A stretch of DNA of 19,413 nucleotides from JAYFRC01 sp034926415 (GTDB taxonomy: Bacteria > Bacillota > Clostridia > Oscillospirales > Oscillospiraceae): assembly GCA_034926415.1 (NCBI GenBank), contig JAYFRC010000091.1:1-19413 (forward strand), given 5' to 3'. This document shows positions 1-7,650 of this stretch, piece by piece; positions within the stretch are counted from its first letter, which is position 1; every line of letters starts with the position of its first letter. Below the pieces are notes generated by a model, which was not told where the DNA came from, searched no databases, and was given only the letters and a program-made list of their open reading frames with translations. Position numbers and translations under genes: made by a program.

Positions 1-935
1 AGCCCGGCACGCAGCTTACGATGCGTACCTTCCATACCGGCGGACTGGCCGGCGGCGACATAACTCAGGGTCTTCCCCGAGTCGAGGAGCTGTTCGAGGC
101 CAGAAAGCCCAAGAAGATGGCTACGATCGCCGAGATAGGCGGCAAGGTCACTTTCGAGGAGAGCCAGAAGGGTTCTCTGATAAATATTACCATTACCGCC
201 GACGACGGAGATACACGCACCTATTCCATGCCGCACACCGGACTTCGCGTGGCCGACGGCGACGTTATCGCCAAGGGCACCGCGCTGATGGACGGCGCGC
301 TCAACCCGCACGACATCCTCCGCATACGCGGGATTTCCGCCGTTCACAACTACCTCATCCGTGAGGTCATGAAGGTCTACCGTCAGCAAGGCGTCGATAT
401 CAACGACAAGCATATCGAGGTCATCGTCCGTCAGATGATGCGGAAGGTGCGCGTCGAGGAGGGCGGAGACAGTTCGCTGCTCTCGGGTTCCATGGTAGAC
501 ATTTTTGACGCAGAGGACGCGAACAAGGATGTTGCCGAGCGCGCCGTGGCGGGAGAGAAGTCCGCTGACGGCGGCGAGCTCAGACCCGCAACATACACTC
601 AGCTGCTGATGGGCATAACCAAGGCGTCCCTCGCTACGGATTCGTTCCTGTCCGCAGCGTCCTTCCAGGAGACCACGAAGGTTCTGACCGATGCCGCGAT
701 AAAGGGCAAGGTCGACCACCTTGTGGGACTGAAAGAAAACGTCATAATCGGAAAGCTCATCCCCGCAGGCTCCGGACTCGAAGCTTACCGCGAGTACGCC
801 GAGAAGATGCTTCCCGAACAAGAAAGGCCTGAACGCGAGGCGGAGCTGGAAGCGGCCATGCCCGCGGCGGAGGCTCCGTCGACGGAGGTTCCGTTGACAG
901 AGGTTCCGTCGGGAGAAACTCAGGCGGAAGAATAA
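1..935 (+). CDS. rpoC: DNA-directed RNA polymerase beta' subunit, C-terminal part (5' end outside window)
   Basis: The open frame runs in from the left edge (frame of position 3) and stops at 933-935, giving about 310 residues of the beta' C-terminus. Family landmarks are visible: MRTFHTGG, then DITQGLPRVEELFEAR (the conserved segment around the trigger-loop end), and HNYLIREVMKVYRQQGVDIN followed by KHIEVIVRQMMRKV. The motif FQETTKVLTDAAIKGK and the block ending in GKLIPAGSG are also typical of bacterial RpoC. Beta' forms half of the RNA polymerase active-site cleft. After the conserved core ends near AYREYAEKML, the protein carries an acidic, Pro/Glu/Thr-rich tail of about 45 residues that is not part of the conserved fold. 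An intrinsic terminator follows within 15 bp of the stop. Identification is certain; only the 5' part is missing. Confidence 0.98.
   Translation, partial: PGTQLTMRTFHTGGLAGGDITQGLPRVEELFEARKPKKMATIAEIGGKVTFEESQKGSLINITITADDGDTRTYSMPHTGLRVADGDVIAKGTALMDGALNPHDILRIRGISAVHNYLIREVMKVYRQQGVDINDKHIEVIVRQMMRKVRVEEGGDSSLLSGSMVDIFDAEDANKDVAERAVAGEKSADGGELRPATYTQLLMGITKASLATDSFLSAASFQETTKVLTDAAIKGKVDHLVGLKENVIIGKLIPAGSGLEAYREYAEKMLPEQERPEREAELEAAMPAAEAPSTEVPLTEVPSGETQAEE
870..914 (+). repeat. three 15-bp tandem repeats in the rpoC tail
   Basis: Units start with GAGG at 870, 885 and 900 and share the pattern GAGGYTCCGTYG. They are in frame (5 codons each) and encode the EAPST / EVPLT / EVPSG stretch of the beta' tail, so copy-number changes would keep the reading frame. 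Confidence 0.75.
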
Positions 936-947
936 CAGCGAAGCATG

Positions 948-980
948 AAGCGTCCCCTCGCTGCGGCGGGGGGACGCTTT
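948..980 (+). terminator. intrinsic terminator after rpoC
   Basis: The stem AAGCGTCCCC...GGGGACGCTT can extend inward to about 14 bp (948-961 with 966-979, one G-T pair) around a TGCG tetraloop. The T-run is short (TTT), so termination strength is uncertain. It lies 12 bp past the rpoC stop and separates rpoC from the MATE gene. Confidence 0.75.
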
Positions 981-1062
981 AATCAGATGACAAAACGCGT
1001 TCCGTTCGGGATGGATGTTTTTTAGGAAATTCCGAAGCGGGACATTGAAACGGGAAGGGTCA

Positions 1063-2451
1063 ATGAACGATAGCGCGCGCGAACAATATAAAAAAATGAC
1101 GATGACGCCTGTCTCCCGGCTTATACTGACGCTCGGCCTGCCGACGACTATAAGCATGCTGGTCACAAACATTTACAACATGGCGGACACATATTTCGTC
1201 AGCCAGATAGGAACCAGCGCCAGCGGGGCCGTCGGGGTCGTGTTCGGATTGATGGCCGTGCTTCAGGCCATCGGCTTTATGTTCGGACACGGGGCCGGGA
1301 GCATAATTTCAAGGGAGCTTGGGGCTAAGAACTTCGAGGACGCGTCGAAGTACGCTTCGACGAGCTTTTTCTGCTCGCTCGGCATCGGAGCGGTTATAGC
1401 TGTTCTTGGAATAATTTTTATTGACGGCTTTATGCGCGTGCTCGGAAGCACGGACACTATTCTGCCCTATGCGAGGACATACGCATTTTATATCCTTCTG
1501 TCGGCTCCGCTTATGACCAGCAGCTTCGTGATGAACAACATCCTGCGCTATGAGGGCCGCGCGTCTTTTGCTATGATAGGGCTTACCGTTGGAGGAGTGC
1601 TTAACATCTTCGGCGACTGGTTCCTCATTACGCGCATGGACATGGGCGTCAGAGGAGCGGGGATATCGACCGCCGTTTCGCAGGCGGTAAGCTTCGCTCT
1701 GCTTTTGAGCATTTTCCTTTCCGGGAAGACCCAGAGCAAAATATCACCGTTCAACGTTTCCCGCGACATAAGCGCCGTGGCGCTTATATGCGCGACCGGA
1801 TTTCCGAGCCTTATACGCCAGGGACTCGGGAGCGTGTCTACGATGGTCCTGAACGGACAGGCCGGAGTCTACGGCGACGCGGCGGTGGCTGCCATGTCGA
1901 TAGTCAACAGGATATGTTTCTTTTTATTTGCCGTGGGCCTTGGAATAGGCCAGGGGTTTCAGCCTGTGGCGGCGTTTAACTATGGGGCCGGAAAGTATTC
2001 CCGCGTGAAGCGGGGGTTCTATTTCACCCTTGCTGCGGGAGAGGTAATTCTGGGATGCCTGGCCGTGGGCGGGATGTTCGTTTCGGGAGGCCTTATCGGA
2101 CTTTTCCGCGACGACCCGGAGGTAATAAGAATAGGCACGTTCGCGCTTCGCGCGCAGCTCATATCGCTGTTTTTCCAGCCGTTTATACTCTGCAGCAGCA
2201 TGATGCTGCAGAGCACGGGGCAGAATAGGCAGGCGTCGTTTCTCTCGACGCTGAGAAGCGGACTGTGTTTTATCCCGATACTTCTGATATTGGCGAGGTT
2301 CGCGGGGCTTTGGGGTATAGGAGTGGCGCAGACGGTCTCGGATATAATGACGTTCGTGATAACGATACCGTTTCCGCTTCGATTCATGCGAAGCTTCCCA
2401 GAGGATGAAGAGGAGCCGGGGGAAAAATCTGCCCCGCCGCGCCGGGCATAG
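1063..2451 (+). CDS. MATE-family multidrug/toxin efflux transporter
   Basis: This is a 462-residue polytopic membrane protein of the multidrug and toxic compound extrusion family (Na+ or H+ antiporters). The N-terminus MTMTPVSRLILTLGLPTTIS followed by NIYNMADTYFVSQIG is the classic MATE signature of the NorM/DinF-like clostridial branch, and the matching second-half motif GQGFQPVAAFNYGAGK is present near residue 315. Length and the roughly 12 hydrophobic segments fit the family. I chose ATG 1063 because the family N-terminus begins there and a GGGAAGGG run lies just upstream, although the spacing is tight. An upstream in-frame ATG at 1015 would add 16 basic residues with no good ribosome binding site. 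Substrate cannot be told from sequence. Its position between rpoC and the L7Ae/rpsL genes is unusual. Confidence 0.93.
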   Translation: MNDSAREQYKKMTMTPVSRLILTLGLPTTISMLVTNIYNMADTYFVSQIGTSASGAVGVVFGLMAVLQAIGFMFGHGAGSIISRELGAKNFEDASKYASTSFFCSLGIGAVIAVLGIIFIDGFMRVLGSTDTILPYARTYAFYILLSAPLMTSSFVMNNILRYEGRASFAMIGLTVGGVLNIFGDWFLITRMDMGVRGAGISTAVSQAVSFALLLSIFLSGKTQSKISPFNVSRDISAVALICATGFPSLIRQGLGSVSTMVLNGQAGVYGDAAVAAMSIVNRICFFLFAVGLGIGQGFQPVAAFNYGAGKYSRVKRGFYFTLAAGEVILGCLAVGGMFVSGGLIGLFRDDPEVIRIGTFALRAQLISLFFQPFILCSSMMLQSTGQNRQASFLSTLRSGLCFIPILLILARFAGLWGIGVAQTVSDIMTFVITIPFPLRFMRSFPEDEEEPGEKSAPPRRA

Positions 2452-2489
2452 AATTTAAAATACGCGAAAATAGTCCGCCAAAAAATATA

Positions 2490-2518
2490 TTGACTGGATA
2501 TTTGCGCCATGATATAAT
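2490..2518 (+). promoter_or_regulatory. sigma-70 type promoter of the str operon
   Basis: TTGACT (2490-2495), a 17-bp spacer and TATAAT (2513-2518) form a near-perfect housekeeping promoter, about 60 bp ahead of the L7Ae-family start. It would start transcription near 2525 and can drive the L7Ae, rpsL, rpsG and fusA genes and perhaps tuf. Confidence 0.85.
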
Positions 2519-2579
2519 CAAAAAGCACGCGGATACGCTCCCGCGACGATTTCTTAATATTGTTTTGGAGGGAAAACAC

Positions 2580-2834
2580 GTGCTTGAAGAACTGGCGAGA
2601 GGACAAAGAGTTATCGGCGTAAAGCAGTCGCACAAGGCGATACGCAACGGCGACGCGCAAAAGGTCTTTTTCGCCGCAGACGCAGACCCTGAGCTGCTTT
2701 CACCGCTTAAGGAGCTGTGCGAGAAGAACGGAGTACCGAACGTATGCGCCGGAACGATGAGCGAGCTTGGACAGGCCTGCGGCATCGGGGTCGGCGCGGC
2801 GGTAGCCGTGCTGCTCAAACGCGCGGAGGAATAA
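2580..2834 (+). CDS. L7Ae/L30e-family K-turn binding ribosome-associated protein (YbxF-like)
   Basis: An 84-residue protein of the L7Ae/L30e/Gadd45 fold, the group that in Bacillus is encoded at the same place just before rpsL (YbxF/RplGB) and binds kink-turn RNA. The order of segments is typical: GQRVIGVKQSHKAIRNGDA, then KVFFAADADPEL, KELCEKNGVPNV and a closing MSELGQACGIGVGAAVAVLL. The start is a GTG at 2580, 7 nt after the strong site GGAGGG (2567-2572). The longer frame back to 2490 overlaps the promoter and is not needed. It is the first gene of the str transcript, with 84 nt before rpsL. Identity rests on fold motif and synteny. Confidence 0.9.
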   Translation: MLEELARGQRVIGVKQSHKAIRNGDAQKVFFAADADPELLSPLKELCEKNGVPNVCAGTMSELGQACGIGVGAAVAVLLKRAEE

Positions 2835-2918
2835 ACGTCTTTCGTGGAAAACATTGGTTTTTTCGGGATAGCCGCAAGGCTTCCTGTGAAAAATAAATAA
2901 TTAAGAAAGGAGAAACCT

Positions 2919-3335
2919 ATGCCTACATTTAACCAGTTGGTCAGAAAGGGAAGAAAGGAAACAACTTACAAGTCTGCTTCTCCCGCAATGCAGTATGGTC
3001 TCAACACCATCAAGAACAAGAACACAGACCTTCCTTCTCCCCAGAAGAGAGGCGTCTGCACAGCGGTTCGTACCGCGACGCCTAAAAAACCTAACTCTGC
3101 TCTGCGTAAGATTGCACGTGTGCGTCTTACCAACGGCTACGAGGTAACGGCATACATCCCCGGCGTCGGTCATAACCTTCAGGAGCACTCCGTCGTTATG
3201 ATCCGCGGCGGCCGTGTCAAGGATCTGCCCGGCGTCCGCTATCACATCATACGCGGTACTCTGGACACCCAGGGCGTTGCAGGACGTATGCAGGCTCGTT
3301 CCAAGTACGGCGCCAAGCGCCCGAAGAGCAAGTAA
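2919..3335 (+). CDS. rpsL: 30S ribosomal protein S12
   Basis: 138 residues, normal for Bacillota. S12 sits at the decoding centre of the 30S subunit. The PTFNQLVRKGR start, the TPKKPNSALRK loop and the GGRVKDLPGVRYH loop are intact. Both lysines that mutate to give streptomycin resistance (in KKPNSALRK and GRVKDLPG) are wild type, so no resistance allele is seen. A GAAAGGAG ribosome binding site precedes ATG 2919. It is followed by an unusually long 170-bp spacer before rpsG. Confidence 0.99.
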   Translation: MPTFNQLVRKGRKETTYKSASPAMQYGLNTIKNKNTDLPSPQKRGVCTAVRTATPKKPNSALRKIARVRLTNGYEVTAYIPGVGHNLQEHSVVMIRGGRVKDLPGVRYHIIRGTLDTQGVAGRMQARSKYGAKRPKSK

Positions 3336-3505
3336 GGCTCCAGCCAATTAAATGAAAGCTTTGCCGAATAGGTTTCTATTATTTATAGTAGTTCTTCCTC
3401 TTTGGCAGGCATTCACGGAGTTTTCGGACGACCCGGTCGAAAGATAAACAGTCCGGATATTTCGAGTACCTATGAAATCATTTTTATATGAAGGAGGGAA
3501 GCATA
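3336..3505 (+). promoter_or_regulatory. rpsL-rpsG spacer with pairing potential, possible S7 autoregulatory leader
   Basis: No gene is present in these 170 bp. Local inverted repeats are visible: AATAG/CTATT at 3367-3380, and CGGAC (3425-3429) that can pair with GTCCG (3451-3455), competing with a TTTC-GAC / GTC-GAAA hairpin at 3422-3442. In E. coli the S12-S7 spacer is the S7 translational operator. A similar role here is inference, with no conserved motif recognised. Confidence 0.3.
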
Positions 3506-3976
3506 GTGCCCAGAAGAGGAAATGTTCCCAAAAGAGAAATCCTGCCCGATCCCATTTATAAATCCGTCATCGTGACGAAGCTTGTCAACAGCATAATGCT
3601 GGACGGCAAGAAGGGAGTCGCGCAGAAGGTCGTTTACGGAGCCTTTGATATCGTCAAGGACAAAACCGGAAAGGACGCTTTGGAAGTATTCAATCAGGCT
3701 ATGGAAAACATTATGCCAAGCCTGGAGGTCAAGGCCCGCCGTGTCGGCGGCGCAACCTACCAGGTGCCTATGGAAGTCCGCCCCGAAAGACGTCAGACCC
3801 TTGGTCTGCGTTGGCTGACCGCTTATTCAAGAGCTCGTACGGAGAAGACGATGAAAGAGCGTCTGGCCGGCGAGATCATGGACGCTTCCAACAACCTCGG
3901 CTCTGCCGTGAAGAAGCGTGAAGATACTCACAAGATGGCAGAGGCCAATAAGGCTTTCGCCCATTATCGCTGGTAA
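3506..3976 (+). CDS. rpsG: 30S ribosomal protein S7
   Basis: 156 residues, exactly the usual bacterial length. S7 nucleates assembly of the 30S head and binds 16S rRNA near the exit site. The N-terminus PRRGNVPKREILPDPIY, the RVGGATYQVPMEVRPERR loop and the C-terminal MAEANKAFAHYRW are all characteristic. The start is GTG at 3506, 7 nt downstream of AGGAGGG (3492-3498). The upstream in-frame ATG at 3488 precedes this ribosome binding site and would add six non-conserved residues. fusA follows after 15 nt, so the two are certainly co-transcribed. Confidence 0.99.
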   Translation: MPRRGNVPKREILPDPIYKSVIVTKLVNSIMLDGKKGVAQKVVYGAFDIVKDKTGKDALEVFNQAMENIMPSLEVKARRVGGATYQVPMEVRPERRQTLGLRWLTAYSRARTEKTMKERLAGEIMDASNNLGSAVKKREDTHKMAEANKAFAHYRW

Positions 3977-3991
3977 GATAGGAGAAACAAC

Positions 3992-6100
3992 ATGCCGAGA
4001 AAAACAAGTCTCGAAAGAACCAGAAACATCGGCATTATGGCGCATATCGATGCGGGCAAGACCACGACCACAGAACGCATCCTTTATTATACCGGAGTCA
4101 ATTACAAAATTGGCGAAGTTCATGACGGCGCAGCCACCATGGACTGGATGGCACATGAGCAGGAGCGCGGAATAACCATTACTTCCGCCGCTACGACCTG
4201 TTTCTGGAGCGGTTCCAAAGGTCAGTTCGACAGAACACGCATCAATATTATCGACACCCCGGGCCACGTCGACTTCACCGCTGAGGTCGAGCGTTCGCTC
4301 CGCGTTCTCGACGGTTCAGTTACCGTCATGTGCGCGAAAGGCGGCGTTGAGCCGCAGTCCGAGACCGTCTGGCGTCAGGCCGACCATTATCATGTTCCGC
4401 GCATGATATATGTCAACAAGATGGACATTATGGGCGCTGATTTTTACAACGTGCTCAAAATGATAGACGACCGCCTCAAGTGCAACGCCGTCGCCATTCA
4501 GCTGCCCATCGGCAAGGAAAAGGACTTCAAGGGGATTGTCGACCTCGTCGAGATGGACGCTGATATCTATTACGACGAGATGGGCAAGGATATGCGTGTC
4601 GAACCCATTCCCGAAGATATGATGGACCTTGCCAAAGAGTACCGCGAAAAGCTAATGGACGCGGTTTCAATGTATGACGACGAGATTATGGAGATGTATC
4701 TCAACGGAGACCCAGTGCCTACCGAGAAGATACGCGCGGCTATCCGCAAGGCCACCGTCGCCGTCGAGATGATGCCGGTCACCTGCGGAACGTCCTACAA
4801 GAACAAGGGCGTTCAGAAGCTGCTCGACGCCATCGTGGACTATATGCCGTCTCCGCTGGATATTCCCGCCATCGACGGAAAGAACCCCGATACGGACGAG
4901 GAGGAAGTTCGTCATCCCGACGACAAGGCTCCGTTCTCCGCGCTCGCGTTCAAGATAATGACCGACCCGTATGTCGGACGTCTCGCGTTCTTCCGCGTGT
5001 ACTCCGGCACCCTCAAGGCCGGAGACAGCTGCTATAACCCCATAAAGCGCCAGAAGGAGCGTATGGGACGCATACTGCAGATGCACGCCAACCACAGAGA
5101 GGACCTCGACGAAGTCTACGCAGGCGACATCACCGCCGCCGTCGGACTTAAGAACACTACCACCGGCGACACCCTGTGCGACGAGAAGATGCCCATCGTC
5201 CTTGAGTCCATGGAGTTCCCGGATCCCGTTATCCGAGTCGCTATCGAGCCCAAGACCAAGGCGGGCCAGGAGAAGATGGGCATCGCCCTTCAGAAGCTGG
5301 CGGAGGAAGACCCGACTTTCAAGACTTACACCGATGAAGAGACGGGTCAGACCATCATAGCCGGAATGGGCGAGCTGCACCTTGAGATAATCGTCGACAG
5401 AATGCTGCGCGAGTTCAAGGTCGAGGCCAACGTCGGCGCGCCCCAGGTCGCCTCTCAGGAGACCGTCAAGAAGGCCGTCGATCAGGAGACCAAGTACGCT
5501 CGTCAGTCCGGAGGCAAAGGCCAGTACGGCCACGTCAAGATCCATGTCGAACCCAACGAGTCCGGCAAGGGTTACGAGTTTGTCAACGCCGTCGTCGGCG
5601 GCGCAATCCCCAAGGAGTATATTCCCGCTGTCGACGCAGGTATCCAGGGCGCGATGCAGGGCGGTATTCTCGCGGGCTTCCCCGTGGTCGACGTCAAGGT
5701 CACGCTTTTCGACGGTTCGTACCATGAGGTCGACTCCTCCGAAATGGCGTTCAAAATTGCAGGCTCCATGGCCTTCAAGGACGCCATGCGCAAGGCTGAT
5801 CCCACGCTGCTTGAGCCTATAATGAAGGTTTCCGCCACCGTGCCCGAGGATTACATGGGCGACGTTATCGGTGACCTCAACTCCCGCCGCGGCGAGATCC
5901 AGGGCATGGAAGCCCGTCCGGGCAGCCAGCAGATAGACGCGCTCGTTCCTCTGGCAGAGATGTTCGGTTACGCGACCGACCTTCGCTCCCGCACTCAGGG
6001 ACGCGGCAACTATACTATGGAGCCGCACTCCTATCGCGAGATACCGAAGAATCTCCAGACCAAGATCATCGACGCGCGCGTCGCTTCGAAGAACGGATAA
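3992..6100 (+). CDS. fusA: translation elongation factor G
   Basis: 702 residues, a full-length EF-G that catalyses GTP-driven ribosomal translocation and, with RRF, recycling. The GTPase motifs are in place: AHIDAGKTT (P-loop, about residue 18), RGITITSAATT (switch I), DTPGHVDF (G3) and NKMD (G4). Domain IV has the YGHVKIHVEP and GGAIPKEYIPAV segments, and domain V ends with TQGRGNYTMEPHSYREIP. No insert or lesion was seen. The ATG at 3992 follows AGGAG and lies 15 nt after rpsG; 105 nt separate it from tuf. Confidence 0.99.
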   Translation: MPRKTSLERTRNIGIMAHIDAGKTTTTERILYYTGVNYKIGEVHDGAATMDWMAHEQERGITITSAATTCFWSGSKGQFDRTRINIIDTPGHVDFTAEVERSLRVLDGSVTVMCAKGGVEPQSETVWRQADHYHVPRMIYVNKMDIMGADFYNVLKMIDDRLKCNAVAIQLPIGKEKDFKGIVDLVEMDADIYYDEMGKDMRVEPIPEDMMDLAKEYREKLMDAVSMYDDEIMEMYLNGDPVPTEKIRAAIRKATVAVEMMPVTCGTSYKNKGVQKLLDAIVDYMPSPLDIPAIDGKNPDTDEEEVRHPDDKAPFSALAFKIMTDPYVGRLAFFRVYSGTLKAGDSCYNPIKRQKERMGRILQMHANHREDLDEVYAGDITAAVGLKNTTTGDTLCDEKMPIVLESMEFPDPVIRVAIEPKTKAGQEKMGIALQKLAEEDPTFKTYTDEETGQTIIAGMGELHLEIIVDRMLREFKVEANVGAPQVASQETVKKAVDQETKYARQSGGKGQYGHVKIHVEPNESGKGYEFVNAVVGGAIPKEYIPAVDAGIQGAMQGGILAGFPVVDVKVTLFDGSYHEVDSSEMAFKIAGSMAFKDAMRKADPTLLEPIMKVSATVPEDYMGDVIGDLNSRRGEIQGMEARPGSQQIDALVPLAEMFGYATDLRSRTQGRGNYTMEPHSYREIPKNLQTKIIDARVASKNG

Positions 6101-6205
6101 GCAAAGTGCAAGTGCTTTTTGCGGCCTTGTGTTATACACTATCAGCGTAAAAATATAAATTGCGCTGAAAAACGATTTATTATTTATTAAGGAGGATTTT
6201 TTGCT

Positions 6206-7372
6206 ATGGCTAAGCAGAAGTTTGAAAGAACCAAACCCCATGTTAATATTGGCACCATCGGTCACGTTGACCACGGCAAGACCACTCTTACCGCCGCCAT
6301 CACCAAGTGGCTGGCTTTCCAGGGCAAGGCTCAGTATGAAGCATATGACCAGATCGACAAGGCTCCCGAAGAGAAGGAGCGCGGCATAACCATCAATACC
6401 GCTCACGTCGATTGCCCGGGCCATGCTGACTATATCAAGAACATGATTACCGGCGCTGCTCAGATGGACGGCGCTATCCTCGTTATCGCTGCTTCCGACG
6501 GCCCCATGGCGCAGACCCGCGAGCACATCCTGCTTGCGCATCAGGTCGGCGTGCCCGCAATGATCGTTTTCCTGAACAAGTGCGACCAGGTCGACGACCC
6601 CGAGCTCATCGAGCTGGTCGAGATGGAAGTCCGCGAGCTGCTGAGCAAGTACGACTATCCGGGCGATGATATTCCTATCATTAAGGGCTCCGCTCTTAAC
6701 GCCCTTATCTCTGAGTCCACCGATCCCAATGCTCCTGAGTATGCCTGCATCAAGGAACTCATGGACGCTGTCGACGACTATATCCCCACCCCCGACCGCA
6801 AGGAGGATATGCCTTTCCTTATGCCCGTCGAGGTCGTGTTCACCATTTCCGGACGCGGCACCGTCGCTACCGGCCGTGTCGAGCGCGGCGTTCTTAAGCT
6901 GAACGAGGAAGTCGAGATTGTCGGCCTCAAGGAAGATAAGACCAAGACCGTCGTCACCGGCATCGAGATGTTCCACAAGCTGCTTGACTATGCAGAAGCC
7001 GGAGACAACGTCGGCTGCCTGCTCCGCGGCGTCGACCGCAGCGGCGTTGAGCGTGGACAGGTTCTGTCCAAGCCCGGCTCCAGTCATCCCCACACCAAGT
7101 TCGTCGGCCAGGTCTACGTTCTGTCCAAGGACGAGGGCGGCCGTCACACTCCGTTCTTCAATAACTATCGTCCCCAGTTTTATTTCCGTACCACCGATGT
7201 CACCGGCGTCATAACTCTGCCCGAGGGCACCGAGATGTGCATGCCCGGCGATAACGTCGACATGAACGTTGAGCTGATCACCCCGATCGCTATCGAGAAG
7301 GGACTCCGCTTCGCTATCCGCGAGGGCGGCCGTACGGTCGGTTCCGGTGTCGTTATCGACATCAAGGAGTAA
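6206..7372 (+). CDS. tuf: elongation factor Tu with a 12-residue internal deletion
   Basis: 388 residues, where clostridial EF-Tu is usually about 397-400. EF-Tu delivers aminoacyl-tRNA to the ribosome. GHVDHGKTT (19-27), RGITINT (59-65), DCPGH (69-73), NKCD (124-127), SAL (162-164) and domains 2 and 3 (GRGTVATGRVERG, HTPFFNNYRPQFYFRTTDVTG) are all present. However, the text reads GITINTAHVDCPGHADY, whereas the family has about 12 more residues (of the form EY-E-x-RHYAHV) between TAHV and DCPGH. All later motifs are shifted by exactly 12 relative to E. coli. The missing piece covers the beta hairpin that joins switch I to switch II. Residue 210 is Val where MPVEDVF has a highly conserved Asp. 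The frame is otherwise open, with a good AAGGAGG site. It may be a decaying paralogue, an assembly error, or a truly altered EF-Tu. Confidence 0.93.
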   Translation: MAKQKFERTKPHVNIGTIGHVDHGKTTLTAAITKWLAFQGKAQYEAYDQIDKAPEEKERGITINTAHVDCPGHADYIKNMITGAAQMDGAILVIAASDGPMAQTREHILLAHQVGVPAMIVFLNKCDQVDDPELIELVEMEVRELLSKYDYPGDDIPIIKGSALNALISESTDPNAPEYACIKELMDAVDDYIPTPDRKEDMPFLMPVEVVFTISGRGTVATGRVERGVLKLNEEVEIVGLKEDKTKTVVTGIEMFHKLLDYAEAGDNVGCLLRGVDRSGVERGQVLSKPGSSHPHTKFVGQVYVLSKDEGGRHTPFFNNYRPQFYFRTTDVTGVITLPEGTEMCMPGDNVDMNVELITPIAIEKGLRFAIREGGRTVGSGVVIDIKE

Positions 7373-7387
7373 TTTAATCAAGGCGTC

Positions 7388-7421
7388 AAAAGAGCCGGTC
7401 GTTTAAGACCGGCTCTTTTTT
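7388..7421 (+). terminator. intrinsic terminator after tuf
   Basis: AAAAGAGCCGGTC pairs perfectly with GACCGGCTCTTTT around a GTTTAA loop and is followed by a T-run, 15 bp past the tuf stop. It ends the str operon. Confidence 0.95.
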
Positions 7422-7425
7422 GTGA

Positions 7426-7548
7426 AAACGGCCGCCCGTTAATCAAGTATTTTGCGGAGCAAAATCTTGGCGCGGGGCGGATTCACTCCGCCCGAGCATG
7501 ATAAATGAAAAAGGGCTCCCGCGCGGCTTGCCGCGTGGGAAACGGCCG
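7426..7548. repeat. hairpin-rich intergenic element flanked by 9-bp direct repeats
   Basis: A segment between the two tuf tails is bounded by AAACGGCCG at 7426-7434 and again at 7540-7548. Inside are three hairpins: CAAG-t-ATTTTGC / GCAAAAT-CTTG (7444-7469), GGGCGGA / TCCGCCC (7475-7493) and TCCCGCGCGGC / GCCGCGTGGGA (7517-7540). No gene is seen. It resembles small palindromic intergenic repeats that are dispersed in many clostridial genomes, but dispersal cannot be shown from one copy. Confidence 0.5.
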
Positions 7549-7635
7549 TACGGTCGGCTCCGGCGTCGTTATCGACATCAAGGAGTAATTTAATCAAGGC
7601 GCAAAAGAGCCGGTCATTTATGACCGGCTCTTTTT
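7543..7635 (+). pseudogene. tuf: truncated second copy of the tuf 3' end and terminator
   Basis: Positions 7543-7635 repeat 7327-7421 almost exactly: the last 15 sense codons of tuf (7543-7587, ending VVIDIKE), the stop, the AATTTAATCAAGGCG spacer and the terminator stem. In the coding part only two differences are visible, both silent (GGT/GGC codons or the equivalent third positions). The rest differ by one single-base indel and a few terminator loop changes. No upstream tuf sequence is attached, so the fragment is not a gene. It is a relic of a former tandem tuf copy or of a local duplication. Confidence 0.85.
7603..7635. terminator. bidirectional intrinsic terminator between the tuf relic and the sigma-54 activator
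   Basis: AAAAGAGCCGGTCA (7603-7616), loop TTTA and TGACCGGCTCTTTT (7621-7634) form a 14-bp stem with T-runs on both strands. It belongs to the duplicated tuf tail and lies 16 bp past the stop of the convergent activator gene, so it probably now serves that gene. Confidence 0.88.
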
Positions 7636-7650
7636 TTGCTTGGCTGCAAA

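Noticed and set aside
4667..7381. Long open frame of 904 codons on the minus strand
   Set aside because: It is wholly antisense to fusA and tuf, crosses their intergenic region, is a Leu/Asp/Gly/Val-rich sequence with no recognisable motif, and is a by-product of the strong C-ending codon bias of these genes.
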